DNA from: Opitutales bacterium
GTDB lineage: Bacteria > Verrucomicrobiota > Verrucomicrobiia > Opitutales > Oceanipulchritudinaceae
Length of the DNA stretch: 64,000 bases
Direction of reading: 5' to 3'
NCBI GenBank assembly: GCA_016932335.1
Contig: JAFGCZ010000006.1
Location: 294,291-358,290, forward strand
Shown here: in pieces, positions 9,310-17,744 of the stretch
Layout: each line of letters begins with the position of its first letter
Position numbering within the stretch: position 1 is the first letter of the stretch
Notes under the pieces: generated by a model
What the model saw: only the letters and a program-made list of their open reading frames with translations
Told to the model about the DNA's origin: nothing
The model's database searches: none
Position numbers and translations under genes: made by a program

Positions 9310-11186
9310 AGGTTGGCCGTCAGAGGGCTGTCGGCCCAGGCATAACGGACCCGTTTGGGATTGCTCACCTCGCTACAGGTAACACGTACCATATTTCTTC
9401 CAACCAAAACAGCCTCGGCTATTTTAAAAATACCATCATCTCCGGCTACGGCAAAACTTTGCAACTGACCCCCTCCTTTGATCATCAGTCCAGCTCCTGT
9501 TGAATCAAAGGTAATGTAAATAGCTCCGCCTTCGCTTTTGGAGCATTGAGGAAGCGGGCCACTGCCGATAACGCTCTCCTCGCCATAAACGTTGGCAAAT
9601 GCAGCCAAAGCCAATCGCTTGCCTATAGCCGCTTTGCTCAGTGCATGGATGTCGTTCCATTCCCCTAAATCCAAGCAGCTGGCCATAAATGCCCCCGGTA
9701 TTTCCTGTGCCAGGCGTTGCTCATTGCGAAACTCAGCCCAGCCGCTTTCTCCGGTTCCGTCTCCAGATATACCAAAAACGGGTAACTGTGCATAAACACA
9801 GGGAAGTGCCTGTTCGGACTTTTTCCTCCAGTCATCCAGCATCGCACGGAATTTTGCCCTGTAGTCCTTACGTCCAATATTGGACTCTCCCTGATACCAG
9901 AGCACTCCTTTAAACTGCTTTCTCAATAGGGGAGCAAGCATCGCATTATACAAGCCCATCGGTTTCCAGCGAATAAAAACGGTCGGTGCAATGGCCTCCA
10001 TCTCTGTTCCAACCTTGCACTTCCAGCTCCCCCGAAGATTTACCTCATAGCCGTCTACTTTCAGCTCGAAAGGTTTGTCGTAAGTAAAGTAAAGGCGTCC
10101 GGACGAAGCGGTAGCCTGGATGGTTATCACATTCTTTCCAGCCTTCAGCAATCCTTCCGGAACAGCATATTTTCTGGGTGGATACTGGTATGGGGTACTC
10201 CCTACACTCACTCCGTTGATGTAGGCTTCATCGGAGTCAATCATCGTTCCCAGTTCAAGCATTCCGGCTTTTCCAGACAGTCTTTCCGGCAACTCAAATG
10301 TCTTGCGCAGCCACAGCGTTCCTTTGTCAAATTTAACTCCCTGTTCATCCGGATAGCCAGGCAGCATTATGTGCGTCCAGTCTTTGTCATTGTAATCAGA
10401 GGAAAACCACTCTCCTTTTAAACCTGCGTCATTGTCGCGGAGTCTTCCATACCAGTCTGTATTGATGCGGTTGTTTTCGGCTTCCACCGACTCACACAAT
10501 TCGGCACTTCTGTAGCGCATGCCTTCTTCCAGATCCTTGGGGTATCCCTGTAATGCTTCCTCGCTCATCCATGCCTCGATGGGCGAACCACCGACGGCGG
10601 AGACGACAATGCCTATGGGGACATGATAGCGCGCCTCAGCCTCTCTGGCAAAAAAGTAGGCAGCTGCAGGAAATTCACCCAGATTCCGGGGATTTGCTTC
10701 CTTCCAACTGCCTCCGCAGTCCTCCTGAGGTGCCTCAAATACAGCATCCATTTTTACGGTAAAACAGCGCACGTAAGGGTTTTTGCTGTTGGCTATCTCT
10801 GGTTCGCACTTCTCCCGAACGCGATTTATAGGCAATTCCATGTTGGACTGACCGGAGCACAGCCAAACATCGCCGACATAAACGTCTCGTAGCAATACGG
10901 TTTCGTCGTCGCCCTCGATAATCATTTGTTCAGGGCCGGCCACTGTCTGCTCTGGCAGCAGAATACTCCAGTTGCCTTGCGAGTCTGCCTGCGTCTCATA
11001 TGCGTTTCCCATCCACTCTATGCGGATGGCTTCTGTGGCTTCAGCTTTACCATAAATCTCATTGGATTCTCCACGCTGCAGCACCATTCCACTGCTGATG
11101 ATGTTGGGCAGAGTGATTTCCGCTTGAGTGAGATTACAGCTTAAAGCGCAAATCAAAGTTAGAAAGGGTGGGGTAAGGCGTTTCAT
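9261..11186 (-). CDS. Secreted sialate O-acetylesterase (SGNH hydrolase family)
   Basis: Probably removes O-acetyl groups from sialic acids or other glycans outside the cytoplasm. A signal peptide (MKRLTPPFLTLICALSCNLTQA) starts at the chosen ATG; an in-frame ATG lies 4 codons upstream. The SGNH elements are GQSNMELP (nucleophile Ser about 114), LWYQGESNIGRKDY and DLGEWNDIHALSK, which holds the catalytic Asp/His. A jelly-roll galactose-binding-like insertion (VSVGSTPYQYPPRKY region) splits the domain, as is typical. The C-terminus NLYNAEGLPASPFELTF is a standard family ending, so the overlap with the histidine kinase gene is real coding on this strand. The SSS symporter and GH3 enzyme in the window suggest a glycan-foraging lifestyle. 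Confidence 0.93.
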   Translation of the reverse strand: MKRLTPPFLTLICALSCNLTQAEITLPNIISSGMVLQRGESNEIYGKAEATEAIRIEWMGNAYETQADSQGNWSILLPEQTVAGPEQMIIEGDDETVLLRDVYVGDVWLCSGQSNMELPINRVREKCEPEIANSKNPYVRCFTVKMDAVFEAPQEDCGGSWKEANPRNLGEFPAAAYFFAREAEARYHVPIGIVVSAVGGSPIEAWMSEEALQGYPKDLEEGMRYRSAELCESVEAENNRINTDWYGRLRDNDAGLKGEWFSSDYNDKDWTHIMLPGYPDEQGVKFDKGTLWLRKTFELPERLSGKAGMLELGTMIDSDEAYINGVSVGSTPYQYPPRKYAVPEGLLKAGKNVITIQATASSGRLYFTYDKPFELKVDGYEVNLRGSWKCKVGTEMEAIAPTVFIRWKPMGLYNAMLAPLLRKQFKGVLWYQGESNIGRKDYRAKFRAMLDDWRKKSEQALPCVYAQLPVFGISGDGTGESGWAEFRNEQRLAQEIPGAFMASCLDLGEWNDIHALSKAAIGKRLALAAFANVYGEESVIGSGPLPQCSKSEGGAIYITFDSTGAGLMIKGGGQLQSFAVAGDDGIFKIAEAVLVGRNMVRVTCSEVSNPKRVRYAWADSPLTANLYNAEGLPASPFELTF

Positions 11187-11267
11187 GAGAACTCTCATCC
11201 ATGTGTCTATTCTCCAAAGTGTCAATCTGAGGCCATTTCTAACTATTGAATTGCTTTATCTGAATAT

Positions 11268-11293
11268 AAAAAAAGCATCCCGAAGGATGCTTT
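11268..11293 (-). terminator. Terminator of the acidic-tail gene
   Basis: On the minus strand AAAGCATCC and GGATGCTTT enclose a TTCG tetraloop and are followed by TTTTATA. It sits 31 nt after the stop of the acidic protein and upstream of the esterase gene. Confidence 0.85.
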
Positions 11294-11323
11294 GAAAAAA
11301 GAGATGGAAAAAGGTCGAAGAGA

Positions 11324-12115
11324 TCAATCCTCGTCGTCGTCATCTTCCTCTTCATCGAGCATGCCGTCATCGTCATCCTCGTCGTCTTCTTCCTCGTCTT
11401 CGTCCCATTTCATGGTTTCGTCTTCTTCGATGCTCTCATCTTCTTCGAAGTCCGGGATATCATCGATATCTTCGTCATCGGAGGCGGGGGCATCGTCGTC
11501 ACTGTCCAGCTCGTAACCGTCCGGCACGTACTCCAGAATCGCAGTGATTTCGTTGAAATAATGGATGGAAACACCTTCGAAATAGTCACTGTTGTGACGC
11601 TCGCGGATTTCTTCTTCCAGCTCGTCGATGGTCAGGTTTTGGTCGAAGTCGATCAGGTCATTGAGCATCTTCACCCGGAAACGGGTAATCTGGTCGATGA
11701 ATTCTGCATAGGGCCCGCGTTCTTCGTCCATAATGTCCGGCAGAGCAAATAACGGGTCCTCGCTGTCGAGGATGGTTTCGTTGGTACGAACGAGGCGAAT
11801 ACGTTGATCGCCGACTTCCTTTTCAATGCGGAAGGAATAGAATGCATTTTCCAAGATGTCAGGATCGAAGCCGTACTCGCGAAGGGGATCGCACAATTCT
11901 ATAATGTGACCGATCTGACGGGGATCCAGTATACTCAAACCATCGACATCCCAATGGATTTCATCGCTGATTTCACTGACCCACCAATTCATGTCGTCTC
12001 CGAAGCGGGCGACGCACCATTCTAGTTTAGGGCTTGGACTTGGCATATAACTAAAGAGGAGTTGTTTATTTAGTGCATTGAGAAGACTTCTAGAGAGAGC
12101 TTTGTCAACGCCCAT
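11324..12115 (-). CDS. Unknown protein with a long acidic C-terminal tail
   Basis: A 263-residue protein I do not recognise. The first 200 residues look like a folded globular domain rich in Trp, Asp and Ile (for example WWVSEISDEIHWDVDG). The last 60 or so are almost only Asp and Glu, with three poly-acidic stretches ending DEEEDDDDED. There is no signal peptide or membrane segment, so it is probably cytoplasmic. It has its own terminator and is flanked by divergent pyrD. Acidic tails of this kind are known in chaperones and nucleic-acid mimics, but no function can be assigned. An alternative start is an internal ATG at 12046. Confidence 0.8.
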   Translation of the reverse strand: MGVDKALSRSLLNALNKQLLFSYMPSPSPKLEWCVARFGDDMNWWVSEISDEIHWDVDGLSILDPRQIGHIIELCDPLREYGFDPDILENAFYSFRIEKEVGDQRIRLVRTNETILDSEDPLFALPDIMDEERGPYAEFIDQITRFRVKMLNDLIDFDQNLTIDELEEEIRERHNSDYFEGVSIHYFNEITAILEYVPDGYELDSDDDAPASDDEDIDDIPDFEEDESIEEDETMKWDEDEEEDDEDDDDGMLDEEEDDDDED

Positions 12116-12228
12116 TTACAGTTTTTTCCAAAAACTCGCTTTATCGGCGCGTTATCATTAAGAATGCCCCCTCTGCAGGCACGAAAACCGACTTGCTCTT
12201 TTTAAAATGGTTTGCACACTGCGCACCT

Positions 12229-13293
12229 ATGGGAATCCTTTACGAAAAGGTTATGCGTCCGATCCTCTTTACTCAGGATCCTGAAAAAATACACGAGCGA
12301 GCTGTTGTTGCCTTGGATCTTCTCGGGCGCTCCAGGCTCTCCTGCGCTGTGTTGGAACGCTTCACTCGCGTACCCCATACACGTCCGGTAAAACTGTTTG
12401 GCTTGGAATTTCCCAACATGGTGGGCATGGCTGCCGGTTTGGATAAGAATGCCCAGTTCTGGCGTGCTGCATCCGCCCTTGGTTTTGGTCACGTGGAAAT
12501 CGGTACTGTTACCAACCTCAAACAACCCGGCAATCCCAAGCCGCGTCTCTTCCGTTATCCCAAAGAAAAAGCCATCATCAACCGCATGGGCTTTAATAAT
12601 TTAGGATCGGAGACGATTGCCCGCAATCTCAAGCGCGCCGGTGCCGGCCACAAAAACCGAATTCCTTTGGGAATTAATATCGGTAAGTCTAAAGTGGTGC
12701 CTCTGGATAAGGCTGTAGACGATTATTTGGGTTCCTTCAACCATTTGGCTGACTTTGCCGACTATATTACCATCAATGTGAGCAGTCCCAACACGCCTGA
12801 GCTGCGTAAGCTTCAAGGCAGGGACTATCTGGATTCCCTCCTCGGCGCCCTGCGCGATGCCAATGTTCATCGCAGCAAAAAACTGGGCACTGCCAAGGTT
12901 CCCATGCTCCTGAAAATTGCTCCAGACCTTACTTTTTCTGAGATCGATAGTATTGTTCAGTCTATTTACGATCACGAGTTCGATGGCATTATTGCCACCA
13001 ATACCACGATCGAACGCCCCGGAGCCTTTGCCTCTATCGACCAGACCGGTGGTCTCTCTGGCCTTCCCCTGCAAAAACGTTCCCGCACTGTGGTGAATTA
13101 CATTTATAAAGCTACAGACGGCAAACTTCCCATTGTGGGCGTCGGTGGTCTCATGGATGAACGTTCTGTCGGCGAAATGGTGGATGCCGGAGCCAGCCTT
13201 GTTCAGGTATACACCGGGTTCATTTACGGCGGCCCCTTCTTTGCCTCCCGTATGGCCAATGCCCTTGCCTCGCACCACTGCACCAATTTCTAA
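12229..13293 (+). CDS. pyrD: Dihydroorotate dehydrogenase (quinone), class 2
   Basis: Oxidises dihydroorotate to orotate in pyrimidine synthesis, passing electrons to quinone at the membrane. The N-terminal membrane-associating helix (ILYEKVMRPILFTQDPEKIHE) marks class 2. FMN and substrate motifs include GMAAGLDKNAQ, NRMGFNN, INVSSPNTPELRKLQG with the catalytic Ser, KIAPDLT, ATNTTIERP and VGVGGLMD. The ATG at 12229 gives 354 residues, the normal size; the frame is open 12 codons further upstream, which is unlikely to be translated. It is monocistronic, with a strong terminator. Confidence 0.96.
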   Translation: MGILYEKVMRPILFTQDPEKIHERAVVALDLLGRSRLSCAVLERFTRVPHTRPVKLFGLEFPNMVGMAAGLDKNAQFWRAASALGFGHVEIGTVTNLKQPGNPKPRLFRYPKEKAIINRMGFNNLGSETIARNLKRAGAGHKNRIPLGINIGKSKVVPLDKAVDDYLGSFNHLADFADYITINVSSPNTPELRKLQGRDYLDSLLGALRDANVHRSKKLGTAKVPMLLKIAPDLTFSEIDSIVQSIYDHEFDGIIATNTTIERPGAFASIDQTGGLSGLPLQKRSRTVVNYIYKATDGKLPIVGVGGLMDERSVGEMVDAGASLVQVYTGFIYGGPFFASRMANALASHHCTNF

Positions 13294-13317
13294 GCGATTG
13301 CAGCTACAGACTCTTTT

Positions 13318-13354
13318 AAAAATGCCCATGCCTTATGCATGCGGCATTTTTTTT
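13318..13354 (+). terminator. Terminator between pyrD and cbpA, probably bidirectional
   Basis: AAAAATGCC pairs with GGCATTTTT around an inner CATGC/GCATG stem with loop CTTAT, and a T-run follows. The A-run on the left side could also serve the convergent cbpA gene. Confidence 0.85.
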
Positions 13355-13360
13355 GCCCCC

Positions 13361-14326
13361 CTAAATAGATCTGGGGTTGAAGGTGGACGTATCTCTCAGC
13401 TGCTCCCACAGACGGACTTCTTGTGCGCTGGGGTGGGTGGGTGTTACCACATGAATGTTCAGGTATAAATCGTCGTGGTTCCCATTCTTGTCGGGAAGGC
13501 CTTTGTTTTTAACTCTCAACATCTGCCCGTGTGTGGTTCCCGGCGGTATTTTTATGGCTATGCTCCCGCCGAGTGTGCGCAGGATAATCTTTGCCCCAAG
13601 CACCGCCTCCCAAGGCGCCAGTTCCAGATCATAATAGAGGTTGCCTCCCTGCACCCTATAAAGCGGGTGGCTGGCCAGTTTGACGTTTAAATAAAGGTTG
13701 CCCGGCTTTCCCCGGCCGGTTCCCTGTTCTCCTTTTCCCTGCACCTTAAGGCGTTGTCCGTCTCGCACTCCGGCCGGAATTCGCACCTTGAAGTGGCTGA
13801 CTTCCTCCTGCCCGTTGCCCATGGTCTGGGTTACGGTTACTTTGCGGGTGGATCCATTGTAAGCTTCCTCTACCGTCACCATGATGTCGCGTTCCAGGTC
13901 TTCTCCTTTTTTACCGAAGAACCCTTTGCTGAACCCGCCTTCATCTGTTTTTCCGCCGCGCTTGAAGAATCCTCCGTTGCCTCCGAAGAACTGCTCAAAG
14001 AAGTCGCTGAATCCGGTGCCTTCAAAGTGCACATCACCCTGTTGGGCTCCCGATGCCGCCTGCTGCCACACCCCGCCCGCAGTGTTGCGGGCTGGATTGC
14101 CCTGCGCGAAATTGGGGCGCATCTGATCGTAGCGGGCACGCTTGGCCGGATCGCTCAAAACCTCATAGGCTTCGTTGATCTCTTTGAATTTGTGGTCTGC
14201 CAGGATCTTATTTTCAGCTACATCGGGATGATATTTGCGGGCAAGGCTGCGGAAAGCTTTGCGTATCTCCTCTTTGGTCGCCGTCTTGCTGACCCCCAAT
14301 GCTTTATAATAATCCTTATAATCCAC
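13361..14326 (-). CDS. cbpA: DnaJ-type co-chaperone, CbpA-like (no zinc finger)
   Basis: J-domain co-chaperone of 321 residues that would stimulate DnaK. The J-domain occupies residues 1-70, with the HPD motif at 33-35 (KYHPDVAE). A Gly/Phe-rich linker follows ([18 protein letters not shown]), then the two DnaJ C-terminal beta domains with [15 protein letters not shown] and [16 protein letters not shown]. The CxxCxGxG zinc-finger repeats of true DnaJ are absent, as in CbpA and DjlA-like proteins. msrB lies 56 nt upstream on the same strand, so the pair may form a protein-repair operon. The symbol is by family similarity only. Confidence 0.9.
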   Translation of the reverse strand: MDYKDYYKALGVSKTATKEEIRKAFRSLARKYHPDVAENKILADHKFKEINEAYEVLSDPAKRARYDQMRPNFAQGNPARNTAGGVWQQAASGAQQGDVHFEGTGFSDFFEQFFGGNGGFFKRGGKTDEGGFSKGFFGKKGEDLERDIMVTVEEAYNGSTRKVTVTQTMGNGQEEVSHFKVRIPAGVRDGQRLKVQGKGEQGTGRGKPGNLYLNVKLASHPLYRVQGGNLYYDLELAPWEAVLGAKIILRTLGGSIAIKIPPGTTHGQMLRVKNKGLPDKNGNHDDLYLNIHVVTPTHPSAQEVRLWEQLRDTSTFNPRSI

Positions 14327-14382
14327 AGATTGGATATACTACAATCAACGCCAAAAAGAAATGCAGAAATGTGGCTCGACCC

Positions 14383-14907
14383 TTAGATTCCGTCAGGGAA
14401 AAATTCCTTTTTCTGGGCATCGCTTAACTCATGGTAGGGGACGAATTTCAGCGATGCGGAATTGATGCAGTAGCGCTTGCCGGTGGTGGGAGGTCCATCA
14501 TCAAAAACATGCCCAAGGTGGGCTCCATCTGTTGTGCAGTGTACCTCGGTACGTGTCATTCCGTGGCTTGTGTCGGTGCTTTCTCCAATATGGGCGCCCG
14601 GAAGTGGTTGAGAGAAACTGGGCCATCCCGAGCCGCTGTTATATTTATCGCGGCTGCTGAATAAGGGCGTATCGCTACACACGGAATAATAGATTCCCGG
14701 TTCTTTGGTATCCCAATAGGGATTGCGAAAAGGGGGTTCTGTTCCCTGCTCTCGACTCACATGGTATTGCAGAGGGGTTAATTTTTCGCGCCACGCCTCC
14801 TCTGTAAGCTTCACCTGACCTACTTGATTCAGGTCCACATGGGAATCGAGGGCACAGGCATCGCTGCAGATGATTTGTTGGGCGGGAGGTGCGGGCACGT
14901 CGTTCAT
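14383..14907 (-). CDS. msrB: Peptide methionine (R)-S-oxide reductase
   Basis: Reduces the R epimer of methionine sulfoxide in proteins. The catalytic motif is KRYCINSASLKF (Cys147). The fold signatures GSGWPSF, RTEVHC and HLGHVFDDGP are present. The two CxxC zinc-binding pairs of most MsrB proteins are missing: the positions read SVCSDTP and EVHCTTDG. It therefore belongs to the zinc-free form. Cys77 or Cys124 could act as the resolving cysteine. The protein has 174 residues; the first 25, with two cysteines, are not part of the conserved domain. It is followed by cbpA on the same strand. Confidence 0.95.
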   Translation of the reverse strand: MNDVPAPPAQQIICSDACALDSHVDLNQVGQVKLTEEAWREKLTPLQYHVSREQGTEPPFRNPYWDTKEPGIYYSVCSDTPLFSSRDKYNSGSGWPSFSQPLPGAHIGESTDTSHGMTRTEVHCTTDGAHLGHVFDDGPPTTGKRYCINSASLKFVPYHELSDAQKKEFFPDGI

Positions 14908-15120
14908 AGTGTTAGTATTGCTCGTTTTTCTCGGGAATCAATCTCTCGTGGAAGGATTCCTTATATTTTAATGTTTGCAGATTTACTCAAATAATCATAT
15001 AAACGGAACAGTTACCCGTTCGGATCCTCCGTAGCAGAGGGCTAACGTCTTTCCTTTCCCCTTGTATTCGTCTACCGAATCATCCCTGAACAAGAACATC
15101 CTTCCTGTAATCTTAAGGTT
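14908..15120. other. Divergent intergenic region msrB / chemoreceptor
   Basis: Holds the promoters of two divergent genes. I looked for a GEMM cyclic-di-GMP riboswitch, which often precedes chemoreceptor genes, and did not find its conserved core; a small hairpin CGGA-TCC-TCCG is visible near 15020. Confidence 0.4.
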
Positions 15121-16998
15121 ATGAAGATAAGCCTCTCGCGTAAGCTGTTTTTCGGTGCAGCCATTCTCGTCGGTATTCCTCTTTTGGTTTCTGTTTTTGT
15201 GGCAGAGCAAAAATCCTCTGCTGCTCTGGAACAGTCGGCCGTACGGCAATTGACGGCTGTTGCCGGTCAATTGGCCGGGCAGACGGAAAATCTCCTTCGT
15301 GAACAAATCGTCCACGCTGAAGTGATTGCCTGTATTCCAGATGTCGGTCAGTTGATCGAGAAACGCAACGCCGGTGATTTTCTTCCGGAAGACAGAGCTG
15401 ATATAAACCGGATGCTCATGACTCAGATCAAAGGTATGGGGGCCAATTATAATGGCCTCTGGCTGGCCGACCGCAGTGGGCGCATTTTTACCGGTGTCCT
15501 GCAATCGGGCAATACAGCCTCTTACAATGATCTTGATATTTCCTCCCGCGGTTATTTTCGCGAGGCCAGTGCTTCGGGCATGCCGGCCATTGGCGATGCC
15601 TCTCTCTCCAAAAGCACCAACGAAGCGATTTTTGTGGTTTGTGTGCCGGTTAAGGATACTTCCGGAGCTTTTGCCGGCTTGGTTGGTATGAGCATCCGTC
15701 TGGACTTTCTTGCAGATTTGGTGGCTCAACAGAAAATCGGTGAAACCGGCTATGCTTTTATGATCGATAATACCGGTGTCCTTATTGCTCACCCTCAAAA
15801 GGATGTTGTTTTCAACCTCAATGTTACTAAGACAAAGGGGCTTGAGCCCCTTGCAGAGGGGATGCTCAGTGGTCAGAGCGGTTGGCGCAGTTATGTTTTT
15901 CAGGGCAAGAAGCGCCTTTCCGGTTTTGCTTCTGTTCCTTTAAAGGGGTGGAGCATTGCCATTTCTCAGGATGTCAATGAGTTTAATCGAGCTTCCGCCC
16001 ACTTGAGAAATCTTCTCGTTGGCCTTTTGTGCTTTATGCTGGTTCTGGCTTTAAGCCTTACTTATTGGTTTTCCCGGAAAATCAGCAATCCCATTATGCA
16101 TATCGTGGAAGGGCTCATGGATACAGCCTCTGAGTTGCATGCAGGTTCCAATAGCATTGCGGCCGCAGGGCAAATGCTTGCCTCAACCAGCAGTGAGCAG
16201 GCGACTAGCCTTGAAGAAACCGCTGCGGCCCTCGAGGAGATTAACTCCATGACTCAGCGCAATGCCGAGCATGCCGAGAACGCGGATGCTCTCGTCGATC
16301 GCTCAACTCAGGGATACGATGTTGCCGGGCAGGCCATTCATCAGCTTTCAGGTTCCATTGGAGAAATTCAATCCGCTTCCGAGGAGACCCGAAAAATCAT
16401 CAAAACCATCGATGAGATTGCGTTCCAAACCAATATACTGGCCCTGAATGCTGCGGTTGAAGCCGCCCGTGCCGGTGAAGCCGGTGCCGGATTTGCCGTT
16501 GTTGCCGACGAGGTGCGCAGCCTCGCTCACCGTTCGGCCGAGGCTGCCAAACGCACGGCCGTCATTATTGGAGAAACCTTGCAGAAGGTTGAGCATGGCC
16601 AGCGCCTTTCTGATTCCACCTTGCACGCATTTGAAGAAGTTCGCACCGATGCCGACAAATTGGCCGCAATCGTCCGCGATATCTCCGTGGCCTCCCGCCA
16701 GCAGGCGGATGGGCTCAGCCAGATCAATACCGCTCTGGCTCATATGGATGAGGCTGTGCAGTCTTCTGCATCCAATGCCGAAGAGTCTGCTTCGGCCGCT
16801 CAGGAACTGGATGCTCAAGCTGCCAGTTTGCTTGGTTTTGTGCAAAATCTCAACATCCTCATCGAGGGAGAACGCCTCAGCCGGGGGGGTGATTTTAACA
16901 GGTCTCAGCAGAAGTCTTCTTTTGAAATCCGGGAGGATGCTCCCCGCCCAAAATCCAGAACAGATCGCGTTGCTCAGGGCGGTTTTCTGCCCCATTGA
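15121..16998 (+). CDS. Methyl-accepting chemotaxis protein with dCache sensor
   Basis: Chemoreceptor of 625 residues. A first membrane helix (about 8-27) is followed by a periplasmic double-Cache domain of about 270 residues, including [13 protein letters not shown] and [16 protein letters not shown], both characteristic of dCache_1. A second helix lies around 300-317 ([20 protein letters not shown]). The cytoplasmic four-helix signalling domain has the invariant hairpin tip [21 protein letters not shown] canonical HAMP domain is hard to see between the second helix and the signalling domain. The C-terminus lacks the NWETF-type CheR tether. dCache domains bind amino acids, carboxylates and similar small molecules; the ligand is unknown. 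No other che genes lie in the window. Confidence 0.95.
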   Translation: MKISLSRKLFFGAAILVGIPLLVSVFVAEQKSSAALEQSAVRQLTAVAGQLAGQTENLLREQIVHAEVIACIPDVGQLIEKRNAGDFLPEDRADINRMLMTQIKGMGANYNGLWLADRSGRIFTGVLQSGNTASYNDLDISSRGYFREASASGMPAIGDASLSKSTNEAIFVVCVPVKDTSGAFAGLVGMSIRLDFLADLVAQQKIGETGYAFMIDNTGVLIAHPQKDVVFNLNVTKTKGLEPLAEGMLSGQSGWRSYVFQGKKRLSGFASVPLKGWSIAISQDVNEFNRASAHLRNLLVGLLCFMLVLALSLTYWFSRKISNPIMHIVEGLMDTASELHAGSNSIAAAGQMLASTSSEQATSLEETAAALEEINSMTQRNAEHAENADALVDRSTQGYDVAGQAIHQLSGSIGEIQSASEETRKIIKTIDEIAFQTNILALNAAVEAARAGEAGAGFAVVADEVRSLAHRSAEAAKRTAVIIGETLQKVEHGQRLSDSTLHAFEEVRTDADKLAAIVRDISVASRQQADGLSQINTALAHMDEAVQSSASNAEESASAAQELDAQAASLLGFVQNLNILIEGERLSRGGDFNRSQQKSSFEIREDAPRPKSRTDRVAQGGFLPH

Positions 16999-17063
16999 GA
17001 CTTTGTCAGCAATATGTAAAAAATCGTTGATATGGTGCCGTACAATAGTTAAGCATTGTCCGC

Positions 17064-17726
17064 ATGTATCAGCGTTCCTGTTTCCACATCTTCCGGATGC
17101 TTGTGCTTCTGGGGCTAATTGCCTTGGAGTGTACAAGTGCTTTGGTTGCGCAGGAAATGCCCGAAGAACCCGTATTTGAATCCGATTGGGTCGAAATGAT
17201 CCCACCTCAGCCGGAGGCTTACCGCCATCGCGGGAGCGGGCTGCTTTTGCCTAAATATGCGGATACCTTTCAGCTGGTTAAATCATCCATCGACTCGGAT
17301 TTGGGCGGTTCTTCGTTCACCTACCGGGGAAATTCGGGAATGGCGATCGTCTTTTTTTACCGCTTTTCCGAAATCGGCCTGGATGTGGACGACCCCAATG
17401 CCGCTATGCGCTATTATGATATGCTCAATGGACGCATTACTCAGGGGCATGCAGAGGCGGACGTTCTGGAATCTTTTATTACATGTATTGACCTCAAAGG
17501 GATCTCTTATTCAGGAAAAGGGATCAGTTATTTTATTCCTGATTTTCGTGGCTCCGGGCAACCGGCCTACAGTTACCTCTTCATGTATCAGGTCAACGAT
17601 TTCCTGATTTACGTCCGGGCAAGTTCGCCCACTCCCGGTTTTGAAGAGGATTTTATCGCTTTGCTTAAGCAGATCGGCGCTAAGATTATTTCCCGCAAGC
17701 AGGCTCAGGCTGTTGCCGGAAAGTGA
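17064..17726 (+). CDS. Secreted protein of unknown function
   Basis: A 220-residue protein with an N-terminal hydrophobic signal (MLVLLGLIALECTSALVAQ) and no other membrane segment, so it is probably periplasmic. I do not recognise the family. The mature part is a mixed alpha/beta sequence with aromatic-rich strands (MAIVFFYRFSEIGLDV, YSYLFMYQVNDFLIYVRAS). It lies 65 nt after the chemoreceptor gene and 18 nt before the potassium channel gene, so it may belong to either transcript. A shorter start at the internal Met (about 17097) would give a more typical signal peptide. Confidence 0.75.
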   Translation: MYQRSCFHIFRMLVLLGLIALECTSALVAQEMPEEPVFESDWVEMIPPQPEAYRHRGSGLLLPKYADTFQLVKSSIDSDLGGSSFTYRGNSGMAIVFFYRFSEIGLDVDDPNAAMRYYDMLNGRITQGHAEADVLESFITCIDLKGISYSGKGISYFIPDFRGSGQPAYSYLFMYQVNDFLIYVRASSPTPGFEEDFIALLKQIGAKIISRKQAQAVAGK

Positions 17727-17744
17727 TCCCTTTTGTTTTTTATC

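Noticed and set aside
14908..15120. Possible cyclic-di-GMP (GEMM) riboswitch upstream of the chemoreceptor
   Set aside because: The conserved core and the paired tetraloop receptor sequences were not found.
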